A stretch of DNA of 5,272 nt. It comes from Kiritimatiellia bacterium (lineage in GTDB: Bacteria; Verrucomicrobiota; Kiritimatiellia; RFP12; UBA1067). The stretch covers positions 1 through 5,272 of the forward strand of contig JAQVQN010000190.1 in NCBI GenBank assembly GCA_028701555.1, read 5' to 3'. This document shows positions 1-5,272 of this stretch, in pieces. The notes below the pieces were generated by a model. The model searched no databases. It was given only the letters and a program-made list of their open reading frames with translations, and had not been told where the DNA came from. Both the position numbers and the translations under genes were made by a program. Every line of letters starts with the position of its first letter. Position 1 is the stretch's first letter.

Positions 1-1508
1 AAATCGTGGCACAAGACCTCTCCAGCGTCAGTAACCAAAAACACTAGGCCGCCAGAGATGACCGGGCTCGCCACATCCGGCATGTTGCTCTCGTCAAACT
101 CCCAAAGCTGCTGCGGTGCGCCATCCGGCGGCTGCTTAAACGCGACCATCCGGGAGTAGCAGTTGGCGGCCAGCCACACGTCGCCCTCCCATGCCAATGA
201 AGGCGCAACTTCACCCGAAACCGCCTCCACCTCCCAAAGCTTTTTGCCGCTCGCGAGTTCCATGCCCCATGTCGAGTGGGTGGCATGCACCAATAAAATA
301 AAGTTGTCGCAAAGCGGCATCACCAACGGCGTGCTCCAGGACATGCCCAACTCACGCGGCGTCTCCCAGAGGGTTCGTCCGTCAGATTTGTTTAGCGCCA
401 TAACTCGCGCCTGCTCGTCCTGATCCCACTGCACAATCAGCATCTCGCCGCAATATACCAGCGATGAAGCGTGCCCATATGAGTTTTTAGGACGACCGAG
501 ATAACGCTGCCAAACGATTCGGCCGGCATGATCCAATGCCGCTATATCGCCCGTACCGAAGACCGCGTAAACCATCCGTTCGTCACAGGCCGGGCTCGAT
601 GCCGCAAACCCGGTTTCCGCCATCACATCCGGCAAAGGCGCTCCCGCTTTTTCGCCGTCCGGTATGAGTGTCTTCCACAAACGCGCACCGCTTTCCGTGT
701 CGTGCGCCATCACTGCGCGTTCGGACTTGTTGCCCGAAGTGATGAAGATTTTATGGTCCCAGACCGCAGGGGTACTAGACCCGCTTTCGTCAAGCGCCAC
801 ACGCCACCGGATATTTTTGCCGGTCTCGCCGTTCCACTCTAAAGCCGCAGGTGCCCGCGCGGCGCGTCCCGACATGGTGGGCCCCAGCATAAATGGCCAG
901 TACTCCTCTAAATCCTCAAGGCGCGTACCAAGACGGCACGGACAGATATTCTTTTCACCGGTCTTCAGGGTGCGGTTCGTCAGATCTCCGCGCAAAGCCC
1001 GGTCAGCGGACGGACCGCGCCCGCGACGAACATCTATAAAGTGCAGGACTGCCGCGCCTGCTACAAGTGCCGCGCCTGCCGACAAAACGGCATTGACCGC
1101 CCAACGGTCTGCGCGGGCCGGATCAGTCTCAGATGCCGTGCGCGGATCAGGTATCTTGAGCGTGACGCGCCAGGCCAATCCGAAACATGCCGCAGTTGCC
1201 AGCAACCCCACAGCCAGCAATGCCATGCCCTTCTGACGGAATGTCATGCCGCCTAAATAGGCCTTGCGGGCCAGCAGATCCAATTCACGCGCGAAAGCGA
1301 CCACCTGCGCATCCTCTGGCGCGTCCCGGCCACGCGCAAGAGCCTGGGCCAGTATTTCAGAACGCACGGTCTCGGATGCCCCGGCACGATACCAGCCAGC
1401 CGCCAGCAAGGCCGCCACGGTCAGGCTGAAAACCAGCGCGACCAATCCCACACCGCGCGCGCACTGGCGCAATGTGCGGTATTGTTCAACCATTCCCTTG
1501 CAAACCAT
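1..1508 (-). CDS. Membrane-anchored PQQ/BamB-like beta-propeller protein (3' end outside window)
   Basis: The frame is open from an ATG at 1508 to the left edge, giving 502 codons with no stop. Three hydrophobic segments lie at about residues 18-39, 94-113 and 136-158. The positive charges fit an N-in topology that puts the rest in the periplasm. From about residue 203 (WPFMLGP, a degenerate form of the WPxFRGP opening of such proteins) the chain is built of propeller blades. Each blade has a strand like STPAVWDHKIFITSG and then an A.D..SG..LW turn; SGARLW, AGRIVW, DGRTLW, SGKKLW and QQLW end near residues 278, 333, 381, 425 and 469. A sixth blade starts at about 480. A CPC motif sits at 189-191. 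The family folds as a beta-propeller used for binding or scaffolding; I see no basis for naming a substrate or enzyme activity, and PQQ binding is not shown. The start at 1508 is preceded by GAAGGT at 6 bp; an ATG at 1493 is the alternative. It follows yidC by 24 bp, so it is probably co-transcribed. Confidence 0.88.
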   Translation of the reverse strand, partial: MVCKGMVEQYRTLRQCARGVGLVALVFSLTVAALLAAGWYRAGASETVRSEILAQALARGRDAPEDAQVVAFARELDLLARKAYLGGMTFRQKGMALLAVGLLATAACFGLAWRVTLKIPDPRTASETDPARADRWAVNAVLSAGAALVAGAAVLHFIDVRRGRGPSADRALRGDLTNRTLKTGEKNICPCRLGTRLEDLEEYWPFMLGPTMSGRAARAPAALEWNGETGKNIRWRVALDESGSSTPAVWDHKIFITSGNKSERAVMAHDTESGARLWKTLIPDGEKAGAPLPDVMAETGFAASSPACDERMVYAVFGTGDIAALDHAGRIVWQRYLGRPKNSYGHASSLVYCGEMLIVQWDQDEQARVMALNKSDGRTLWETPRELGMSWSTPLVMPLCDNFILLVHATHSTWGMELASGKKLWEVEAVSGEVAPSLAWEGDVWLAANCYSRMVAFKQPPDGAPQQLWEFDESNMPDVASPVISGGLVFLVTDAGEVLCHD

Positions 1509-1532
1509 AACAGCACCTTCGGCAACAAAAAA

Positions 1533-3335
1533 TTACCCTTTGGCGCCGTGCCTCCGCTGCTGCCGCGTCATGGGCATCTCAACGGCAACGCCGGCCGCCA
1601 CGGCCTTTTGCGCGCTGTTGCGCCGCATCATCCACATCTGCACGATGGAAACCACTTGGCTGACGGTCCAGTACAATGACAACGCCGACGGAAAACTGTA
1701 AAACATGAACAGCATCATGATCGGCATCATAACCATCATCATCTTCTGCTGCTGGGGATCACCGGCTGAAGGCGTCAGGTAACTCTGTAAAGCCATGGTC
1801 GCCGACATCAGGACCGGCAAGATGTTCAGCGGTATCGGCAGCATCCCGGCAAAAAGATTCTCGGGCTCACTCAGGTCGGAAATCCACAGGAACGGCGCGT
1901 AGCGCAGTTCCACCGCGCTGCGCAGAACCGTGAACAATGCTATGAAAACCGGAATCTGGATCAGCATCGGCAGGCAGCTAGACATAGGATTGACCTTGTT
2001 CTCGCGATATATGGCCCAAGTCTCCTGCTGCAGCTTTTGCGGGTTGCCCTTGAACTTGACTTGCAGCTCTTTCAGCAGCGGCTGTATCTCCTGCATTTTT
2101 TTCATGCTCTTGGTGCTGTGGTGCGTCAAAGGCCAGAATATGATGCGCACCAGAAAAGTCAACAGGATGATCGCCACGCCGTAATTGGGAATCACGCGGT
2201 GGAAAAAGTTAAGCGTCGGCACCAATAGTTTGCAGAACCATGTGAAAAAACCGAACTGCATCACACCGTCCATACCGTTGCCCATGGCCTGCAGGAGCGA
2301 GAGTTTCTTTGGGCCAACATACAGCGTGTACTCGCGGCTGAAGGCTTCGCCTTGCCCTAAAACACGCCCGGGATAGAAAACTCTGGCCGAAACGTTGTTT
2401 AAAGTATAGACCGGCTTGGCAGTGTCACGCGCAACCCGCACCGTAAAACCGCTGTTGTCCTCTGACGACGAAAAACCTGTAACGAAAAACCGAGATTTAA
2501 TAGCGACCCAGTTTTGCGGCTCGGCAATCGGCACAGAGATGCTTTCCGGCAGGCCCAAGGCCGACGGCTTGCCGCCGCAGCCGAAGCCTCCGCTCGCACC
2601 CGACAAGAACTGCTTCGTCACCTTCTCCTTATCCCAGTAACGCACCTTGGCCTTGTCAAAAGCAGGCAGGGAGTCTACCGAGAGCGTATCATTCTTGGAC
2701 TCACCGCGCGACATCACGCCTACGGAAACGCTGTTGGTTCCCAAAGTCAGAACCTTTTCGCCCGCGTTGCGCAGAGTATCCGTAACCTTAACGCGATAAT
2801 CATCCTGCATTTCAATTGTGCGTGTCACGATCAACCTGTCGTCAGTCACGCTTTTCAAGGTCACGGTTTTATTGTCAGATCCAAGCTCCGCATCATAGGC
2901 GGCATTGGGCGCTAAGCCTGCCACCCCCACCAGTTGTAAGCCAGGCGCCTCGCTGAAATCCAGTTTGACCGGAGGATTTTCCGGCCCTGCCTTTCCCGTG
3001 AACGTGTTATAGCCGCTGAGCGTGGCGCTTTTTAGTACAGCCCCGTGCGAAGAGACCTCCAGCTTCATTGCGTCGCTGGTTAGCTCCATGACCTGCTCTT
3101 CCACAGCGGGCGCGGGCGGCAGAGCATCCCCGCCAGACTGATGTTCTGCTGTAGTATCATTCACGGCTGCCTTCAGTTCAGCCGGCTGCGTCTCGGCAGT
3201 CTGCACGGCTACGTCAGCCTGCGGCTCCGCAGCGCGTTCTTTGGCCCTTTGCGCTGCCGTCTTGTTGCTGTAAAACATCCACGCCACCAGCGCGATGCCC
3301 AAAACGGCGGCCAACACTCTCTCTTGTTTATTCAT
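1533..3335 (-). CDS. yidC: Membrane protein insertase YidC
   Basis: A 600-residue YidC/Oxa1/Alb3 insertase, which inserts and folds inner-membrane proteins alone or with SecYEG. An N-terminal anchor lies at about residues 7-22. A linker rich in Ala, Glu and Gln follows (about 25-80), then the periplasmic beta-rich domain (about 82-345). The conserved insertase core occupies about 360-570. Its first core helix contains TFLVRIIFWPLT, whose Arg397 matches the conserved groove arginine of the family (R366 in E. coli). The cytoplasmic hairpin loop (about 405-440, with MKKMQEIQPLLKEL) and the NPMSSCLPMLIQIPVFIALF helix (about 449-468) follow. Two further core helices include a Met-rich run at about 531-546. 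The tail (571-600) is basic. The size is usual for a diderm YidC. The ATG at 3335 has only a weak GGGA 8 bp upstream. The gap to yidD is 20 bp, the normal arrangement for this pair. Confidence 0.97.
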   Translation of the reverse strand: MNKQERVLAAVLGIALVAWMFYSNKTAAQRAKERAAEPQADVAVQTAETQPAELKAAVNDTTAEHQSGGDALPPAPAVEEQVMELTSDAMKLEVSSHGAVLKSATLSGYNTFTGKAGPENPPVKLDFSEAPGLQLVGVAGLAPNAAYDAELGSDNKTVTLKSVTDDRLIVTRTIEMQDDYRVKVTDTLRNAGEKVLTLGTNSVSVGVMSRGESKNDTLSVDSLPAFDKAKVRYWDKEKVTKQFLSGASGGFGCGGKPSALGLPESISVPIAEPQNWVAIKSRFFVTGFSSSEDNSGFTVRVARDTAKPVYTLNNVSARVFYPGRVLGQGEAFSREYTLYVGPKKLSLLQAMGNGMDGVMQFGFFTWFCKLLVPTLNFFHRVIPNYGVAIILLTFLVRIIFWPLTHHSTKSMKKMQEIQPLLKELQVKFKGNPQKLQQETWAIYRENKVNPMSSCLPMLIQIPVFIALFTVLRSAVELRYAPFLWISDLSEPENLFAGMLPIPLNILPVLMSATMALQSYLTPSAGDPQQQKMMMVMMPIMMLFMFYSFPSALSLYWTVSQVVSIVQMWMMRRNSAQKAVAAGVAVEMPMTRQQRRHGAKG

Positions 3336-3355
3336 GCTGCTAATCCCGAAATCCT

Positions 3356-3670
3356 TTAAATTTTTCCAGCGGGCTCCTGCAAGTCAACACCGGCACCCGC
3401 ACATTGTTTTAGGCTACTGCCTTTAACCGGCGGCACAGGATCTGGTCCGGAAGCACCGAACGGCCGACAACGCAGTACCCGGCGCACCGCAAGCCAGCCG
3501 CCCCTGATCACGCCGTGACGCTGCAGCGCCTCGATGCAATATACCGAACATGAGGGCTCAAACCGGCAGCAATGTCCCAAATGCGGCGAAAGCACTACCT
3601 GGTACGCCCGCACGAAAAAAATCAGAACACCTTTCACCAGACCGCTGACGGCCAACAAGATCCTTTTCAT
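3356..3670 (-). CDS. yidD: Membrane protein insertion efficiency factor YidD
   Basis: A 104-residue YidD-family protein (DUF37), a small membrane-associated factor thought to help YidC-dependent insertion. The diagnostic block is at about residues 34-48: CCRFEPSCSVYCIEAL, the family's CRFxPTCSxYxxEA motif. It is followed by HGVIRGGWLAVRRVLRCRPF and the closing DPVPP at 77-81. An amphipathic or hydrophobic N-terminal helix (about 4-28) is the expected membrane-binding part. I chose the ATG at 3670 because GGAG lies 6 bp upstream and the protein then begins like other YidDs. A TTG at 3706 would add 12 residues but has no Shine-Dalgarno and abuts the rnpA stop. The C-terminal tail of about 23 residues after DPVPP is longer than in E. 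coli and looks unstructured. It lies between rnpA and yidC, its standard place. Confidence 0.95.
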   Translation of the reverse strand: MKRILLAVSGLVKGVLIFFVRAYQVVLSPHLGHCCRFEPSCSVYCIEALQRHGVIRGGWLAVRRVLRCRPFGASGPDPVPPVKGSSLKQCAGAGVDLQEPAGKI

Positions 3671-3706
3671 CTGCGACTCCGTAATTGCCCGGACGAAGCC
3701 ATGCAA

Positions 3707-4096
3707 TCAAGACGTCAAGCCCGCGCGCCGCAAGACAACCTCAAGGTCTAAAGCCACCTCAGCGCAACTGCGCCCCCCTATGCCCTTGCGCGCCACCATG
3801 ATCAGATCAGCATCAACAGACAGCAGATGCCGCTTTGCGCGGAAAGCCTCCCGCATCAAGCGCTTGGCACGGTTACGGTCAACTGCCCGGCGAAACACCC
3901 TCTTTGAAACAACAACGCCGGCCTTACGACCGGCATCCGAGTTACCAGCGAACCATATCAACAGGGTCCGACCGTAAACTTTTTTGCTCTCAGCAAAAAC
4001 GCCTTTGTACTTTGAAGATTCCAGCCGGCATCCGCCAACCGTGCGAACGGGACCGCCTCCAATCTGCTCAGATCCGAACATGCCGCCCCCCGGCAT
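3707..4096 (-). CDS. rnpA: Ribonuclease P protein component
   Basis: The protein subunit of RNase P, which binds the catalytic RNA and the 5' leader of precursor tRNAs so that the leader can be cleaved. The signature RNRAKRLMREAFR is at residues 74-86 and is the strongly basic RNR helix of the family. It is preceded by the core strand GVVVSKRVFRRAVD (60-73). The N-terminal substrate-binding part appears as RLESSKYKGVFAESKKVYGR (24-43). At 129 residues it is of ordinary length, with a Gly-rich N-terminal extension of about 20 residues. The start is uncertain. The ATG at 4096 has GGAG directly against it, which is too close to work well. The ATG at 4081 (124 residues) has a G-run a few bases upstream. 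The gap after rpmH is 5 bp, so translational coupling is likely. Confidence 0.95.
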   Translation of the reverse strand: MPGGGMFGSEQIGGGPVRTVGGCRLESSKYKGVFAESKKVYGRTLLIWFAGNSDAGRKAGVVVSKRVFRRAVDRNRAKRLMREAFRAKRHLLSVDADLIMVARKGIGGRSCAEVALDLEVVLRRAGLTS

Positions 4097-4101
4097 CTCC
4101 G

Positions 4102-4239
4102 TTACACCTGCGTCAAGCGCACACGGCCTTTACGGCGACGTGCCTTGATGATCGCGCGTCCGCCTCTTGTGGCCATGCGGGCACGGAAACCGATCTTGCG
4201 CTTACGCTTGATCTTAGATGGCTGCCACGTCATTTTCAT
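4102..4239 (-). CDS. rpmH: 50S ribosomal protein L34
   Basis: A 45-residue, very basic protein of the large ribosomal subunit. It matches the L34 consensus along its whole length: it opens with MTWQPSKIKRKRKIGFRARM, then has MATRGGRAIIKARRRKGR and ends RLTQV. I chose the ATG at 4239 because AGGAG (4248-4252) lies 8 bp upstream and the resulting length is normal. An ATG at 4233 would be the next choice. An upstream in-frame start near 4293 would add residues unlike L34 and would fall inside the promoter, so it is rejected. It is the first gene of the cluster and is directly followed by rnpA, as in most bacteria. Confidence 0.97.
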   Translation of the reverse strand: MKMTWQPSKIKRKRKIGFRARMATRGGRAIIKARRRKGRVRLTQV

Positions 4240-4285
4240 TTTTTGCTCTCCTAAATCCAACTCATTGAAAAAACAGATTTTTAAG

Positions 4286-4312
4286 ATTATCACACCGTTT
4301 ATACGCGGTCAA
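4286..4312 (-). promoter_or_regulatory. Likely sigma-70 promoter of the rpmH operon
   Basis: Read on the minus strand, TTGACC (4312-4307) is a 5/6 match to the -35 box. TGTGATAAT (4294-4286) is an extended -10 element whose hexamer GATAAT matches 5/6. The spacer between the hexamers is 15 bp, shorter than the usual 17, but the TG extension often compensates for that. An alternative reading uses TAATCT with a 17-bp spacer. Transcription would begin near 4279, leaving a leader of about 40 nt before rpmH. This is inferred from sequence alone. Confidence 0.6.
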
Positions 4313-4500
4313 CCCGTGCTGTGAATTATTTGAACATTTTTAAATCGAACATTTCCGGCTTGCCGTGCATTCACTGCTTCAGCAGCACCCTAAATTTAGA
4401 CTTATGCTTCCTTTTTTCCTGCTTTACAGAGAGCACACTGCCCTTGGTCATGTCCGGCGGATCGCCCGCTACGGAGCACAAGCTAAAGTTGAATTGCTCC
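4313..4500 (-). other. Intergenic stretch with an unassigned 44-codon open frame
   Basis: No recognised gene lies here. On the minus strand a frame is open from just after a TAG at 4508-4506 to a TGA at 4373-4371. Its only ATG, at 4451, would give a 26-residue, strongly basic peptide beginning MTKGSVLSVKQEKRKHKSKF. No good Shine-Dalgarno precedes that ATG. It could be chance, a tiny gene, or the tail of a decayed gene next to the broken transporter. A 6-bp inverted repeat (GGAGCA 4473-4478, TGCTCC 4495-4500) sits directly after the transporter stop but has no T-run, so I do not call it a terminator. I saw no DnaA boxes. Confidence 0.25.
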
Positions 4501-4795
4501 TTAAGCTATGCCCAGCCTTTTCTGCATCTGCTCCAGCGGTACGCCCTTTGTCTCAGGCACCAGCAGCAGCACCCATACCAGTTGCAGAACCATCATGAAG
4601 CAGAAGAAGGCGAATATTGTGCCCGGCACGAACGCCTCGACCATTTTCGGAAACAGCAACGTCAGCAGCGCCGCGCCCAGCCCCCACAACTTCTGGAATC
4701 GTCTGCTCAGCGCCAGAGATCACCACCGTGTCAAAGCCGAACAGAAAACCGCCCAACGACGCTATCACCGAACACAAGATCACCTTCTTGTTCAT
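4501..4795 (-). pseudogene. Sugar-porter (MFS) transporter, internally deleted and frameshifted
   Basis: Two ends of one transporter are joined without its middle. The N-terminal piece (4795 to about 4692) reads MNKKVILCSVIASLGG then FLFGFDTVVISGAEQTI, the first helix of sugar-porter family proteins such as XylE. The C-terminal piece (about 4691 to 4504) reads QKLWGLGAALLTLLFPK and on to VPETKGVPLEQMQKRLGIA; it is the last helix with the family's PETKG motif, ending at TAA 4503-4501. The pieces are in different frames. After EQTI the codons give PEVV, but skipping one C near 4692 gives QKLWGL, which continues both fragments naturally. The remnant is 295 nt, about 98 codons, against roughly 450-500 for an intact member, so most of the 12 helices are gone. 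A strong AAGGAG is kept 5 bp before the ATG, and a promoter-like pair lies at 4885-4913. It cannot encode a working transporter. The sugar of the ancestor is unknown. Confidence 0.85.
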
Positions 4796-4884
4796 TATGT
4801 CTCCTTATGCGGGACAGGCACAGCGTATCGTCCCTGCTGCCATTGCCCATTCCCTCCAGATTTGTAATAATTCCGGTACGCACA

Positions 4885-4913
4885 AATGTATTGGAACCAC
4901 GTTCACATGTCAA
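4885..4913 (-). promoter_or_regulatory. Likely sigma-70 promoter upstream of the transporter pseudogene
   Basis: On the minus strand a perfect -35 box TTGACA (4913-4908) is followed after exactly 17 bp by TACATT (4890-4885), a 4/6 match to the -10 consensus. Transcription would start near 4878, leaving a leader of about 80 nt before the ATG at 4795. In the leader, GGGAC and GTCCC can pair around a loop of about 14 nt (4808-4831), a weak stem with no clear role. The promoter appears intact although the gene it served is broken. Confidence 0.5.
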
Positions 4914-5066
4914 ACCACCGTTCGGCACGCATTTCATAGCGATATTTTGGGGCAAGCGTTATTGACCGGCCTTCATTAACCGCTGATGCGACAACATAGA
5001 CAAGCCAGCCACCCGGAGCTCTGGGCGAAAATGAGAGGATAACTGGAAGGTTTAAGTTGTTGGTAG

Positions 5067-5087
5067 GGACGCCTCCCCGAGGCGTCC
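5067..5087. repeat. Perfect 9-bp palindromic hairpin, first of a pair
   Basis: GGACGCCTC (5067-5075) and GAGGCGTCC (5079-5087) are exact inverted complements around the loop CCC. No T-run follows on either strand, so it is unlikely to be a terminator. A second hairpin of the same size begins 3 bp later. The pairing of GC-rich hairpins in a gene-free stretch resembles REP/BIME-type dispersed repeats. Whether it is repeated in this genome cannot be seen from one copy. Confidence 0.7.
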
Positions 5088-5089
5088 GC

Positions 5090-5110
5090 GGCGGTTTCGG
5101 GGAAACCGCC
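5090..5110. repeat. Perfect 9-bp palindromic hairpin, second of a pair
   Basis: GGCGGTTTC (5090-5098) and GAAACCGCC (5102-5110) are exact inverted complements around the loop GGG. It has the same stem length (9) and loop length (3) as the hairpin at 5067-5087, but an unrelated stem sequence. Its loop is the complement of the first loop (CCC), so the two loops could pair as a kissing contact in RNA or single-stranded DNA. That contact is inference. Confidence 0.7.
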
Positions 5111-5113
5111 CTT

Positions 5114-5155
5114 GAACGTCGAACGTCGAACACAGAACATCGAACGTTGAACGTT
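5114..5155. repeat. Six tandem 7-bp repeats, consensus GAACGTY
   Basis: Six heptamers follow one another without gaps: GAACGTC, GAACGTC, GAACACA, GAACATC, GAACGTT, GAACGTT. A partial seventh (GAAGTTA) follows. Every unit keeps GAAC and varies only in the last three bases; the outer pairs are identical to their neighbours. AACGTT, present in the last two units, is itself a palindrome. The array starts 4 bp after the second hairpin. Such arrays can be protein-binding iterons or parts of a dispersed repeat family. Nothing here decides between these. Confidence 0.75.
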
Positions 5156-5170
5156 GAAGTTATAGGTAAA

Positions 5171-5207
5171 AGCCTGTCCGAAAAGTTATTTCAGACAGGC
5201 TCTTTTT
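5171..5207 (+). terminator. Intrinsic (Rho-independent) terminator-like stem-loop
   Basis: AGCCTGTC (5171-5178) pairs exactly with GACAGGCT (5194-5201), with extra A/T pairing possible inside the loop. It is followed by one C and five T (5203-5207), giving a terminator for transcription in the plus direction. On the minus strand the same stem is followed by CTTTTACC-like sequence (a four-T run), so it may work weakly in both directions. I see no plus-strand gene before it. The likelier user is a minus-strand gene ending beyond the right edge, or the stem belongs to the neighbouring repeat cassette. The remaining bases, 5208-5272, show no recognisable gene. Confidence 0.65.
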
Positions 5208-5272
5208 AGTGGTCATTCACGACCCTGACTTTGGCTTAAAGAGGCTTAGGTGTACCAGAAATATATGATTTA

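Noticed and set aside
664..1236. A 190-codon plus-strand open frame
   Set aside because: It is antisense to the propeller gene, which has coherent blade motifs in the opposite strand; the plus product is rich in Arg, Ala and Ser with no family features.
3671..3706. N-terminal extension of yidD from a TTG at 3706
   Set aside because: No Shine-Dalgarno precedes it, whereas GGAG is well placed before the ATG at 3670, which also gives the typical YidD N-terminus.
4456..4466. Short inverted repeat GGCG/CGCC
   Set aside because: A 4-bp stem in GC-rich sequence is expected by chance and has no T-run.
4240..4500. Possible replication origin next to rpmH
   Set aside because: rpmH often lies near dnaA and oriC, but I found no cluster of DnaA boxes (TTATNCACA) and no dnaA in the window.
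4321..4965. A 214-codon plus-strand open frame starting with GTG
   Set aside because: It runs antisense through the rpmH-upstream region and the sugar-porter remnant, whose minus-strand fragments are clearly recognisable. Its own product shows no domain and is Gln/Ser/His-rich low-complexity sequence.
5067..5155. CRISPR array
   Set aside because: The repeats are 7 bp without spacers and the hairpins differ from each other; there is no repeat-spacer pattern.
5209..5272. C-terminal end of a minus-strand gene entering from the right edge
   Set aside because: One frame is open from the edge to a TGA near 5220, but fewer than 20 codons with no recognisable motif are not enough to call a gene.

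Overview
The window carries the conserved bacterial rpmH-rnpA-yidD-yidC cluster, all on the minus strand and reading right to left. It continues into a fifth minus-strand gene that leaves the left edge. The organism is a Gram-negative-type (diderm) bacterium: YidC has the large periplasmic domain and N-terminal anchor of diderm YidC, and the last gene is a membrane-anchored BamB/PQQ-like beta-propeller. The style of that propeller gene, together with the GC-rich palindromes and heptamer repeats at the right end, reminds me of the PVC group (Verrucomicrobia / Kiritimatiellae / Lentisphaerae). That placement is an impression and no lineage marker settles it.

Layout from right to left, in the direction of transcription. 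4914-5272 has no supportable gene. It holds two perfect 9-bp hairpins (5067-5110), a run of six 7-bp repeats (5114-5155) and a stem-loop with a T-run that looks like an intrinsic terminator (5171-5207). 4501-4913 is the wreck of an MFS sugar-porter gene. Its promoter, Shine-Dalgarno and start are still good, but the middle roughly three quarters of the protein is missing and there is a one-base frameshift at the seam. 4240-4500 holds the rpmH promoter and leader, plus an unassigned open stretch.

1-4239 is the operon: rpmH (ribosomal protein L34), rnpA (RNase P protein), yidD (membrane-insertion accessory factor), yidC (membrane protein insertase) and the propeller protein. The gaps are 5, 36, 20 and 24 bp, with no terminator seen between genes, so one transcript from the promoter at 4286-4312 could serve all five. 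The first four link ribosome and tRNA production with inner-membrane protein insertion. The propeller protein is a less usual partner and its function is unknown.

I see no convincing new biological system. The points most worth a second look are the internally deleted transporter, the repeat cassette at the right end and the propeller gene attached to the yidC operon.
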